Source: Sphingomonas sp. LM7
GTDB lineage: Bacteria; Pseudomonadota; Alphaproteobacteria; Sphingomonadales; Sphingomonadaceae
NCBI RefSeq assembly: GCF_002002925.1
Contig: NZ_CP019511.1
Location: forward strand, 434,001-498,000
Reading direction: 5' to 3'
DNA length: 64,000 nucleotides
A program made the translations under genes and the position numbers. Positions within the stretch are counted from its first letter, which is position 1. Every line of letters begins with the position of its first letter. Under the pieces are notes generated by a model that worked only from the letters and a program-made list of their open reading frames with translations, was not told where the DNA came from and ran no database searches. Shown here piece after piece: positions 16,850-25,022 of this stretch.

Positions 16850-18423
16850 TCGCTGGCCTCAAGGCGGTGCTCAAGCGGCATTGGCCGGCGCTGCGGCTGC
16901 GCACGATCCTGTTCGGCACCTTGCTGTTCACCGCCGCGCTGCCCGGCGCAGGCGCGCTGTTCCTGCGCGTCTATGAGAATACGCTGGTCCGCCAGACCGA
17001 GGCGGAGCTGATTGCACAAGGCGCGGTGCTGGTCGCCACCGCGCAGGCACTATGGCCCGGCGCAGCGCCCGGCTCGACCGATCCGCGGCCGTATCGTCCC
17101 GAAGGTTCGACAATCGACCTGCGAACTACCAAGGTGCTCGACGAGCGGCCGCCGGCATTACCGCGCACGCACGCGCCCGATCCCCAGGCGATGGCGATGG
17201 CGCGCCGGCTGCACCCGATCCTCGCCGCCACTGCGCGCACGACGCTCGCCTCGCTCCAGCTGCTTGACGGAAATGGCGTGATCCTGGTCGGGCATCAGGC
17301 GGGCGGTTCCTATGCCGCGCTTCCCGAAGTGGCGGCGGCGCTGCACGGGCGCGTCGGCACGGTGCTGCGTACCAACGGCGCCTATCGTCAGCGTTACGCC
17401 TTCGAATGGCTCAGCCGTGCCTCGTCGCTGCGGATCCACCATGTCCGGCCGATCATCGTCGAGGGGCGCGTAGTGGGCGTGCTGCTCCAGTCGCGCTCGC
17501 CGCGCGCGCTGTTCCGCGGGCTATATGAGGATCGCGGCAAGATCCTGCTGGGTATCGGACTGATCTTCCTCGTGCTGCTCGGGCTGACCGGGTTGCTCTC
17601 GCGCGGCATCGCCCGGCCGATCGAGGCGCTCGGCGATGCGACCCGCGGCGTTGCCAACGGCACCGGATCGGTGCCCGACGCGCCGGTGACCGCGGCAATC
17701 GAGATACGGGCATTGTTCGAGAATTTCCGCGCGATGGCGGCGGCGATCGACCGCCGATCGCATTATTTGCGTGATTTCGCCGCTTCGGTCAGCCACGAAT
17801 TCAAGACGCCGTTGGCCGGAATTTCGGGCGCGATCGAGCTGTTCGAGGATCACGGCGCGACGATGACTCCGCAGGAGCGCGAACGGTTTCTCGGCAACAT
17901 CAAGGCGGATGCTTCGCGGCTGTCGCAGCTGGTTACCCGGCTGCTCGATCTCGCCCGCGCCGACATGGCGCAGGCCGATCCCGACGTCGCGGTCGACGCG
18001 CTCGCGGTGATCCGGCAGGTTACGGATGCCCAGGGCGGCGGCGATTTCCGCGTACTGATCGAACCGGGCGAGGCCGCGCCCGTGGCGGTTCAGGCTTCGA
18101 CGGTCGAGGCGGTGGTCACGACGTTGCTCGAAAACGCCCGCCAGGCCGGTGCGAGCGAAGCGACGATCGGCATCGAGCGGCGGGGCGATACGCTCGAAAT
18201 CGCCGTCACCGACAATGGCCGTGGCATCGCCCCCGCTGATGCTGAGCGCATCTTCGAACCCTTCTTCACCACCCGCCGCGCGGCGGGCGGCACCGGGCTG
18301 GGCCTTGCGATCTCGATGTCGCTGCTGCGCGCCGGAGGTGGAGGGCTGATGCTCGATCCGGAAGCGAGCGGCACGCGCTTTGTCGTAGTGCTGCCGGTTG
18401 CTCGGGGAATCCCCCCTCCCTGA
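16846..18423 (+). CDS. HAMP-domain sensor histidine kinase
   Basis: 525 residues starting at GTG 16846 (GTGA overlap). Topology: TM1 about residues 22-45, a periplasmic sensor of about 170 residues, TM2 about 222-245, HAMP, then HisKA with H-box SVSHEFKTPLAGISG and HATPase_c (TDNGRGIAPADAERIFEPFF; GGTGLGLAI). The partner is the OmpR-type regulator just upstream. The last bases lie in a small hairpin shared with the convergent crp-type gene. Confidence 0.92.
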   Translation: MIAGLKAVLKRHWPALRLRTILFGTLLFTAALPGAGALFLRVYENTLVRQTEAELIAQGAVLVATAQALWPGAAPGSTDPRPYRPEGSTIDLRTTKVLDERPPALPRTHAPDPQAMAMARRLHPILAATARTTLASLQLLDGNGVILVGHQAGGSYAALPEVAAALHGRVGTVLRTNGAYRQRYAFEWLSRASSLRIHHVRPIIVEGRVVGVLLQSRSPRALFRGLYEDRGKILLGIGLIFLVLLGLTGLLSRGIARPIEALGDATRGVANGTGSVPDAPVTAAIEIRALFENFRAMAAAIDRRSHYLRDFAASVSHEFKTPLAGISGAIELFEDHGATMTPQERERFLGNIKADASRLSQLVTRLLDLARADMAQADPDVAVDALAVIRQVTDAQGGGDFRVLIEPGEAAPVAVQASTVEAVVTTLLENARQAGASEATIGIERRGDTLEIAVTDNGRGIAPADAERIFEPFFTTRRAAGGTGLGLAISMSLLRAGGGGLMLDPEASGTRFVVVLPVARGIPPP

Positions 18424-18431
18424 AAGGGAGG
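18415..18431. terminator. Short hairpin at convergent gene ends
   Basis: CCTCCCT-GAA-AGGGAGG spans the stop of the kinase and the gap to the convergent Crp/Fnr gene. It is a possible bidirectional transcription stop. No strong T-run is seen on either side, so this is a weak call. Confidence 0.35.
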
Positions 18432-18444
18432 CGGAATCTCGAAC

Positions 18445-19104
18445 CTACTCCGTCACACTCACCCCGGCCCGATCCCCCAGTGCGCGTCCTTCGATCAGCG
18501 TAATCCGCCGCCGTGCCGCATCGATCACGCCTTCGGTCTCCCAGCGGCTGACGATCCGGCTCACCGTGTGCAGCGTCGTCGCGGTGAGTTCGGCGAGTTC
18601 CTGCCGCGAGATATCGACCGACCGCGTGTCATTGTCGGTGAGGCGCAGCACGGCGCGTGCCAGGCGCTGCTCGACCGGCTGGGTCGATACTTCGTGCAGC
18701 CGCTGGAGCATCTCCTCGTTGCGCAGCGAGATGAAGCGCATCGTGTTGGTCGCCAGGCTCGGATGATCGAACAGCATCGATAGCGCGCGCTCGGCCGGCC
18801 AGCCCAATGTCCTGACCGGCGTCACCGCGGACGCGGTGGCCGGGTAGGGGGTCCGCTGCACCACTGCGGCGACCCCGGGCAGATCGCCCGGACCCAGCAG
18901 GTGCACCGTCATCGCCGATCCCCGCGGCGAGGTCCGCCACACGCGCACCTGGCCTTCGACGATGACCAGCAGTTGCGACGCCGGATCCTCCTCGTGGAAC
19001 AGCGCCTCACCGGCGGCGTGGCTGCGGCGGGCACCGCTTTCCAGGAGCCGGGTCAGCAGCTCCGGCGGCAGTCCCTCGAAGAAGAGGCCGGTTGGCGATG
19101 TCAT
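18445..19104 (-). CDS. Crp/Fnr-family transcriptional regulator without cysteines
   Basis: 219 residues: cyclic-nucleotide-binding-like beta roll (LLVIVEGQVRVWRTSPRG; LLGPGDLPGVAA), long dimer helix and a C-terminal HTH_Crp (SRQELAELTATTLHTVSRIV). There is not one cysteine, so it cannot hold the FNR 4Fe-4S cluster; it must sense something else (haem/NO, redox or none). It is divergent from the cco operon, and a candidate FNR-type palindrome lies between them. It may be a second-tier regulator of respiration. The ligand is unknown. Confidence 0.85.
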   Translation of the reverse strand: MTSPTGLFFEGLPPELLTRLLESGARRSHAAGEALFHEEDPASQLLVIVEGQVRVWRTSPRGSAMTVHLLGPGDLPGVAAVVQRTPYPATASAVTPVRTLGWPAERALSMLFDHPSLATNTMRFISLRNEEMLQRLHEVSTQPVEQRLARAVLRLTDNDTRSVDISRQELAELTATTLHTVSRIVSRWETEGVIDAARRRITLIEGRALGDRAGVSVTE

Positions 19105-19137
19105 CCCCCTTCATCGCGCGTCGCAAACGCGGCTTCT

Positions 19138-19151
19138 TTGACCGCGGACAA
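19138..19151. promoter_or_regulatory. Candidate FNR/FixK box upstream of the cco operon
   Basis: TTGAC-CGCG-GACAA is an interrupted palindrome one mismatch from perfect symmetry, close to the TTGAT-N4-ATCAA class. It lies in the divergent region between the cysteine-free Crp/Fnr gene and the first ORF of the cco block, 79 bases before ATG 19231. That distance fits activation of the oxidase by FNR under low oxygen. Confidence 0.55.
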
Positions 19152-19230
19152 ATTCAGCGCGATCGCGAAGTGCGATGGGCAGTGCGACCTGGCCGGGCAA
19201 TCTCGTGCGGCCTGCAGCGCGGGATGACCC

Positions 19231-19530
19231 ATGCCGATCGGCGGCTTCGCAGCGATCTTCGCACTATTGATCATGGCCACCTTGGCGTCGGGCTATTGGC
19301 TGCTCCTGCGCGCCAACGCAGTCGCACGCGAGGCCGACACGCCCGATAATGACGTGGTGCCGGGGCGGACGCGTCCGCCCGCGCGGCGGACCTCGCGCAC
19401 CGGCCTGTGGGTAGCGGGCGCGGTCTTCGGCCTGTCGTGCGCCGGCCTCGGCACCTTCCTCGCGCTCTACGTCAGCGGGACGATCACATCCGGCTGGACC
19501 GCGAACGATCCCACGGTCCAGCGGCCATGA
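19231..19530 (+). CDS. Small membrane protein preceding ccoN (99 aa)
   Basis: Two hydrophobic helices (about residues 5-27 and 60-83) flank a polar loop rich in Arg and Pro (PGRTRPPARRTSRT). I do not recognise the family. It is the first ORF after the FNR-type box and ends 36 bases before ccoN, so it is probably the leader gene of the oxidase transcript. It could be an oxidase assembly factor or small subunit. The Shine-Dalgarno is weak (GCGGGATG), so the start is not firm. Confidence 0.55.
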   Translation: MPIGGFAAIFALLIMATLASGYWLLLRANAVAREADTPDNDVVPGRTRPPARRTSRTGLWVAGAVFGLSCAGLGTFLALYVSGTITSGWTANDPTVQRP

Positions 19531-19566
19531 CTGCGCATCTCTCTTCTTCTTTGGGGCATTTGATCC

Positions 19567-21219
19567 ATGGATAACGCCGTCACCGGCGCCGGGGGCTGGT
19601 TGCTGCTCGGCATCGTCGCGCTCGTCGCGGCAGCAGCAACCGCTGATGCCGGCTTTGCCATACATATGAGCATCTTCGCGCTGGCGGCGGTTGCCGCGGG
19701 GTTCATCTCGATGCGTGCGGTGAGCCGCGACACGGTGACGGGCAGCGCTGCAAAGTTCGCCATGGCCTCGCGCTATGACGACGACGTGATCCGTTGGGGC
19801 GTGATCGCCACGGTGTTCTGGGGGATCGTCGGCTTCCTGGTCGGCGTGGTGATCGCTTCGCAGCTGACCTTTCCCGGGCTCAACCTGGGCGAATATCTCA
19901 ATTTCGGGCGCATCCGGCCGCTGCACACCTCCGCGGTGATCTTCGCCTTCGGCGGCAACGCACTGATCTGCACCAGCTTCTACATCGTCCAGCGGACCTG
20001 CCGCGTACGGCTCGCCTTTCCCGGCCTCGCCAAGTTCGTGTTCTGGGGATACCAGCTGTTCATCGTGCTGGCGGCGACCGGCTATGTCCTCGGCATCACC
20101 CAGTCAAAGGAATATGCCGAGCCCGAATGGTATATCGACCTGTGGCTGACCGTGGTCTGGGTCGCCTACCTCATCGTTTTCGTCGCCACGATCGTGCGCC
20201 GCGCCGAGCCGCACATCTATGTCGCCAACTGGTTCTTCCTCGCCTTCATCCTGACGATCGCGATGCTGCACATCGTCAACAACCTGGCGATCCCGGTCTC
20301 GCTGCTCAGCTCGCGTTCCTACTCGGCCTTCTCCGGCGTGCAGGATGCGCTGACTCAATGGTGGTACGGCCACAACGCCGTCGGCTTCTTCCTCACCGCC
20401 GGCTTCCTGGCGATGATGTATTACTTCGTGCCCAAGCAGGCAGAGCGGCCGATCTACAGCTACCGGCTGTCGATCCTCCACTTCTGGTCGCTGATCTTCC
20501 TCTACATCTGGGCCGGTCCGCACCACCTCCACTACACCGCGCTGCCCGATTGGGCGCAGACGCTGGGCATGGTGTTCTCGGTGATGCTGTGGATGCCGAG
20601 CTGGGGCGGCATGATCAACGGGCTGATGACGCTCAACGGCGCGTGGGACAAGATCCGCACCGATCCGATCATCCGCATGATGGTGTTCGCGCTCGCCTTC
20701 TACGGCATGGCGACCTTCGAAGGCCCGATGATGTCGATCAAGAGCGTCAATTCGCTCAGCCACTATACCGAGTGGACCGTCGGCCACGTCCATAGCGGCG
20801 CGCTCGGCTGGAACGGGATGATCACCTTCGGCGCGCTTTACTACATGGCGCCGCGCCTCTGGGGCCGCGAGCGGCTCTATTCGCTGCGCATGGTCAACTG
20901 GCACTTCTGGCTCGCGACGCTGGGGATCGTCCTCTACGCCTCGGCCTTGTGGGTGGCCGGGATCACCCAGGGGCTGATGTGGCGCGAGTACGGCGAGGAC
21001 GGCTACCTCGTCTACGCCTTCGCCGAAGTCGTCGCCGCGATGCAGCCCTATTACCTCATCCGGGTGCTCGGCGGGCTATTCTACCTCGCCGGTGCGCTCA
21101 TCATGGCCTGGAACATCTGGATGACCATCCGCGGCAAGCTCCGCGCCGAGGCCCCGATGTCCACCGCTCCCTACGACCCCGCAAAGGACCGCCCGCTCGT
21201 GCCGGCCGCGGCGGAATAA
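19567..21219 (+). CDS. ccoN: cbb3-type cytochrome c oxidase subunit I
   Basis: 550-residue multi-pass haem-copper oxidase core with two low/high-spin haems and CuB. Visible family segments are [20 protein letters not shown] (low-spin haem His), [37 protein letters not shown] (CuB histidines) and THE-type [20 protein letters not shown]. It is the high-affinity terminal oxidase of microaerobic respiration in the inner membrane. Some N-terminal extra helix is present relative to the shortest homologues. It is followed by ccoO after 11 bases. Confidence 0.97.
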   Translation: MDNAVTGAGGWLLLGIVALVAAAATADAGFAIHMSIFALAAVAAGFISMRAVSRDTVTGSAAKFAMASRYDDDVIRWGVIATVFWGIVGFLVGVVIASQLTFPGLNLGEYLNFGRIRPLHTSAVIFAFGGNALICTSFYIVQRTCRVRLAFPGLAKFVFWGYQLFIVLAATGYVLGITQSKEYAEPEWYIDLWLTVVWVAYLIVFVATIVRRAEPHIYVANWFFLAFILTIAMLHIVNNLAIPVSLLSSRSYSAFSGVQDALTQWWYGHNAVGFFLTAGFLAMMYYFVPKQAERPIYSYRLSILHFWSLIFLYIWAGPHHLHYTALPDWAQTLGMVFSVMLWMPSWGGMINGLMTLNGAWDKIRTDPIIRMMVFALAFYGMATFEGPMMSIKSVNSLSHYTEWTVGHVHSGALGWNGMITFGALYYMAPRLWGRERLYSLRMVNWHFWLATLGIVLYASALWVAGITQGLMWREYGEDGYLVYAFAEVVAAMQPYYLIRVLGGLFYLAGALIMAWNIWMTIRGKLRAEAPMSTAPYDPAKDRPLVPAAAE

Positions 21220-21230
21220 GGAATTCCGAA

Positions 21231-21962
21231 ATGGCTTCGCTCATCGATCACAAGAAGATCGAACGCAACGTCACCCTGCTCGGCGCGCTCGCGCTGGTCA
21301 CCGTGGCGATCGGCGGGATCGTCGAGATCGCGCCCTTGTTCTGGATCGACTCGACCATCGAGAAGGTGGAGGGCATGCGGCCCTACACCCCGCTCGAGCA
21401 GACCGGCCGCGACATCTATGTCCGCGAGGGCTGCTATAACTGCCACAGCCAGATGATCCGTCCGTTCCGCGACGAGGTCGAGCGCTACGGGCATTACAGC
21501 CTCGCTGCCGAGAGCATGTACGATCACCCCTTCCAATGGGGATCGAAGCGTACCGGCCCCGATCTGGCGCGCGTCGGCGGGCGCTATTCGGACGAATGGC
21601 ATGTCCAGCACCTCAAGGAACCGCGCTCGGTGGTCGGCGAATCGATCATGCCGGCTTATGGCTTCCTCGCCAAACGCGAGCTCGATACGCGCGACGCCGC
21701 CCAGCGCCTCACGGCGCTCTCCCGCGTCGGCGTGCCCTACAGCAAGGCCGATATCGAGAACGCGGCGAAGGACATGCTCGACCAGGCGACCCCCGGCGCC
21801 GACACAGCAGACCTCGCCAGCCGCTATCCCAAGGCACAGTCGCGCGACTTTGACGGCGATCCCAACCGCGCGACCGAGATGGATGCGCTGGTCGCCTATC
21901 TCCAGATGCTCGGCACCCTGGTCGATCACCGCGCCGCGGCGCCGCAGGAGAAGCCGCGATGA
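21231..21962 (+). CDS. ccoO: cbb3-type cytochrome c oxidase subunit II (mono-haem)
   Basis: 243 residues: one N-terminal membrane anchor (about 17-38), then a periplasmic cytochrome c domain with the haem motif [13 protein letters not shown]. CcoO passes electrons from CcoP to CcoN. ATG 21231 lies 11 bases after the ccoN stop with AAGGAATT upstream. It overlaps ccoQ by 4 bases. Confidence 0.97.
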   Translation: MASLIDHKKIERNVTLLGALALVTVAIGGIVEIAPLFWIDSTIEKVEGMRPYTPLEQTGRDIYVREGCYNCHSQMIRPFRDEVERYGHYSLAAESMYDHPFQWGSKRTGPDLARVGGRYSDEWHVQHLKEPRSVVGESIMPAYGFLAKRELDTRDAAQRLTALSRVGVPYSKADIENAAKDMLDQATPGADTADLASRYPKAQSRDFDGDPNRATEMDALVAYLQMLGTLVDHRAAAPQEKPR

Positions 21963-22120
21963 CCTACGAAACCCTGCGGCACTTCGCCGACAGCTGGGGG
22001 CTCGTCTTCATGACGGTGACCTTCCTGACCCTGACCGGCTGGGCCTTCCGCCGCGGCGCGCGCGCGCATCACGACGCCGCCGCCCGCATGATCTTCGACG
22101 AGGAGCGCATCGATGGCTGA
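21959..22120 (+). CDS. ccoQ: cbb3-type oxidase small subunit CcoQ (53 aa)
   Basis: A single-helix protein: short polar N-terminus ([14 protein letters not shown]), one membrane span ([16 protein letters not shown]) and a basic then acidic tail. Start ATG overlaps the ccoO stop (ATGA), and the end overlaps ccoP by 8 bases. Size, topology and position are those of CcoQ/FixQ, which stabilises the complex. Confidence 0.93.
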   Translation: MTYETLRHFADSWGLVFMTVTFLTLTGWAFRRGARAHHDAAARMIFDEERIDG

Positions 22121-23051
22121 GCAGCGCGTCGACGAAAAGACCGGCACCCGCACGGTCGGCCACGAATGGGACGGCATCGAGGAACTCGACACCCCGATGC
22201 CGCGCTGGTGGCTCTATACCTTCTACGCCACCATCATCTTCGCGCTGGGCTATGTCGTCGCCTATCCGGCCTGGCCGCTGGTGCACGACGCCACCCGCGG
22301 CGTGCTCGGCTGGTCGAGCCGCGGCGAATACGCCAGGGAAGTCGCCGCCGAGGGCGTCCGGCGCAGCGCGGTGCGCGAGGAACTGGCCCGCATCCCGATC
22401 GAGCGGCTGCCCGAGAATTCGAAGCTGTTCGAGGCCGCGGTCGCCGGCGGCGCCTCGGCGTTCAAGGTGCACTGCGTCCAGTGCCACGGCTCGGGCGCGG
22501 CGGGATCGAAGGGCTATCCCAACCTCAACGACGATGACTGGCTGTGGGGCGGCGATCTCAAGATGCTCGTCGCGACGATCACCAACGGCATCCGCCAGCC
22601 CGGCAACGACGCGACGCACGTCTCGATGATGCCCGCCTTCGGCCGCGACCAGCTGCTCAAGTCCGACGAAATCGAAGACGTCGCCAGCTATGTCCGCATC
22701 GTATCGGGCCAGGAGAAGCCCAGCGCTTCTGCACAACGCGGTGCGGCCCTGTTCGCTACCAATTGCGCGGTCTGCCACGGCGCCAACGCCAAGGGCAGCC
22801 GCGAGCTCGGCGCGCCGAACCTTACCGACAAGATCTGGCTCTATGGCGGCGACCGTGAATCGCTCGTCCAGACGATCACCAATTCGCGCGGGGGGGTAAT
22901 GCCCGCCTGGGGGACGCGCCTCGATCCGGTGACGATCAAGATGCTCGCCGCCTATGTCCATTCGCTCGGCGGCGGCGAGGCGATCGTGCCCCAGCCGTCT
23001 CCGAGCCCCACGGAGGCGGCTCCGGCCCCGTCAGCCAATGGCAAGCCCTGA
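22113..23051 (+). CDS. ccoP: cbb3-type cytochrome c oxidase subunit III (di-haem)
   Basis: 312 residues. An N-terminal anchor (WWLYTFYATIIFALGYVVAY) is followed by two cytochrome c domains with haem motifs VHCVQCHGSG and TNCAVCHGAN. The distal Met residues lie in MMPAFG and VMPAWG. CcoP takes electrons from soluble cytochrome c. The last 14 bases overlap ccoG. Confidence 0.97.
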   Translation: MAEQRVDEKTGTRTVGHEWDGIEELDTPMPRWWLYTFYATIIFALGYVVAYPAWPLVHDATRGVLGWSSRGEYAREVAAEGVRRSAVREELARIPIERLPENSKLFEAAVAGGASAFKVHCVQCHGSGAAGSKGYPNLNDDDWLWGGDLKMLVATITNGIRQPGNDATHVSMMPAFGRDQLLKSDEIEDVASYVRIVSGQEKPSASAQRGAALFATNCAVCHGANAKGSRELGAPNLTDKIWLYGGDRESLVQTITNSRGGVMPAWGTRLDPVTIKMLAAYVHSLGGGEAIVPQPSPSPTEAAPAPSANGKP

Positions 23052-24585
23052 AGACCTGATCGCCCCCAAGCCGCCGCAGCTTTTCGAAGCGCGGCGGAAG
23101 ATCTTCCCCAAGGCGGTTCGCGGTTCGTATCGCAACCTCAAATGGGCGATCATGGCGGTGACGCTCGCGATCTATTACATCACGCCTTGGCTGCGCTGGG
23201 ACCGGGGTCCCTATGCCCCGGACCAGGCGGTGCTGGTCGACATCGCCAATCGCCGCTTCTTCATGTTTGCGATCGAGATCTGGCCGCACGAATTCTACTA
23301 CGTCGCCGGGCTGCTGATCATGGCGGCGATCGGGCTGTTCCTCGTCACCTCGTCGGTCGGGCGCGCGTGGTGCGGCTATGCCTGTCCGCAGACGGTGTGG
23401 ACCGACCTGTTCCTCCACGTCGAGCGCCTGATCGACGGCGACCGCAACGCTCAGATCCGCTTGCAAAAGGCGCCGCTGGGTCCGTCCAAGATCGCCAAAC
23501 GCGTCACCAAGCACGCCATCTGGCTGGCGATTGCGCTGCTCACCGGCGGCGCCTGGGTCTTCTACTTCGCCGACGCGCCTACCCTGGCGCGCTACATCGT
23601 CATCGGGCAGGGTCCGACCGTGGCCTACGCCACGATCGCGCTGCTCACGGCGACCACCTATGTGCTCGGCGGGCTGATGCGCGAGCAGTTCTGCATCTAT
23701 GCCTGTCCGTGGCCGCGCATCCAGGGCGCGATGCTCGACGAGAAGTCGCTGCTCGTCACCTACAAATACTGGCGCGGCGAACCCCGCACCCACGGCCTCA
23801 AGCGCGCCGCTCCCGCTGCCCGCCAACCCGAGACCGACAAGGGCGCAGCACCAATGCCCGGCGTTCCGTCGCTGGTCGCGCTTGCCGCCAATCCCGAGCT
23901 CGCCCCGAAGATCGGCGACTGCATCGATTGCAACGCGTGCGTCGCGGTCTGCCCCACCGGCATCGATATCCGCGAGGGCGCCCAGATCGGCTGCATCACC
24001 TGTGGCCTGTGCATCGACGCGTGCGACGAAGTCATGGACCGGCTCGATCGCCCCCGCCGGCTGATCGGCTATTCGACCATCGCCGACGAGCAGGCAGCGG
24101 GCGAGGGCAGGGCGCCCGAGCATCCGATGAAGCGGCTCTTCCGCCCCCGCGCGATCGCCTATTTCCTGATCTGGGCCTCGATCGGCCTCGCGATGCTGTT
24201 CGCGCTCGGCACGCGCAGCCGGCTCGATCTCTCGGTCAGCCAGAACCGCAACCCGGTCTATGTCCGCCTCTCCGACGGCAGCATTCGCAACACTTTCACG
24301 CTCAAGGTCCGCAACATGCAGAGCCGCCCGCGCGAAGTGGAAGTGTCGATCGAGGGGCTCCCGGGCGGTGCGCTATGGTCCGAGGGCGGTGCGCGCGAAG
24401 GCGCGGCCAACAGCCTCCGCCTCAGCGTCCCCGCCGACAAGGTCACCAAGCTTCGCCTGTTCGTCGCGGCGCCCAGCGACGGCCCGCCGCGCAGCGACCT
24501 GACCTTCCGCGTCCGCGCGCTCGATGCCGAGGGCGGCGAGGACACGCACCAGATCCATTTCGAACGCCCGGAGACCGGCCGATGA
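23038..24585 (+). CDS. ccoG: Cytochrome c oxidase accessory ferredoxin-like protein CcoG
   Basis: 515 residues. About five membrane helices surround cysteine clusters (GYACPQTVWTD; FCIYACPWPRIQG) and two 4Fe-4S ferredoxin motifs (CIDCNACVAVCPTGIDIR; CITCGLCIDACDEVMD), followed by a C-terminal immunoglobulin-like IG domain. CcoG (RdxA/FixG) is a cupric reductase that supplies Cu(I) for cbb3 assembly. ATG 23038 overlaps ccoP by 14 bases. Confidence 0.95.
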   Translation: MASPEDLIAPKPPQLFEARRKIFPKAVRGSYRNLKWAIMAVTLAIYYITPWLRWDRGPYAPDQAVLVDIANRRFFMFAIEIWPHEFYYVAGLLIMAAIGLFLVTSSVGRAWCGYACPQTVWTDLFLHVERLIDGDRNAQIRLQKAPLGPSKIAKRVTKHAIWLAIALLTGGAWVFYFADAPTLARYIVIGQGPTVAYATIALLTATTYVLGGLMREQFCIYACPWPRIQGAMLDEKSLLVTYKYWRGEPRTHGLKRAAPAARQPETDKGAAPMPGVPSLVALAANPELAPKIGDCIDCNACVAVCPTGIDIREGAQIGCITCGLCIDACDEVMDRLDRPRRLIGYSTIADEQAAGEGRAPEHPMKRLFRPRAIAYFLIWASIGLAMLFALGTRSRLDLSVSQNRNPVYVRLSDGSIRNTFTLKVRNMQSRPREVEVSIEGLPGGALWSEGGAREGAANSLRLSVPADKVTKLRLFVAAPSDGPPRSDLTFRVRALDAEGGEDTHQIHFERPETGR

Positions 24586-25022
24586 CCAGGAACTTCACCG
24601 GCTGGCACATGTTCGCGATCCTCTTCGCCATGTTCGGCACGATCGTCGCAGTAAACTTCGTGATGGCGCGCGCGGCGATCCGCACCTTTGGCGGCACCGT
24701 GGTCGACAACAGCTATGTCGCAAGCCAGCACTATAATCGCTACCTCGCCGAGGCCCGCGCGCAGCGGGCCCTGGGCTGGACCGCAACCGCGAGCCTCGAC
24801 GCGCAGCGCCACGTAGTGCTCGCCACCAACGTCCCGGCAGGCACCGCCGCATCGGCGACGATCCACCACCCACTCGGCCGGGCCCCCGATCAGGCGCTGG
24901 CCTTCACACGCCGGGGTGCCGGCTTCGTCTCGACAACCCCGCTTCCCGCCGGCCGCTGGCAGCTGCGTATCGAGTTGCGCGACGGGGCGCACAGCGCACG
25001 CTTCGAGGACGCGCTCAAATGA
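24582..25022 (+). CDS. ccoH: cbb3 oxidase assembly protein CcoH/FixH
   Basis: 146 residues: N-terminal FTGWHMFAILFAMFGTIVAV membrane anchor and NFVMARAAIRTFGGTVVDNSY, both characteristic of FixH, then a small periplasmic beta domain. It overlaps ccoG and ccoI by 4 bases each. FixH is needed for stable cbb3 assembly and works with the copper ATPase CcoI. Confidence 0.93.
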   Translation: MTRNFTGWHMFAILFAMFGTIVAVNFVMARAAIRTFGGTVVDNSYVASQHYNRYLAEARAQRALGWTATASLDAQRHVVLATNVPAGTAASATIHHPLGRAPDQALAFTRRGAGFVSTTPLPAGRWQLRIELRDGAHSARFEDALK

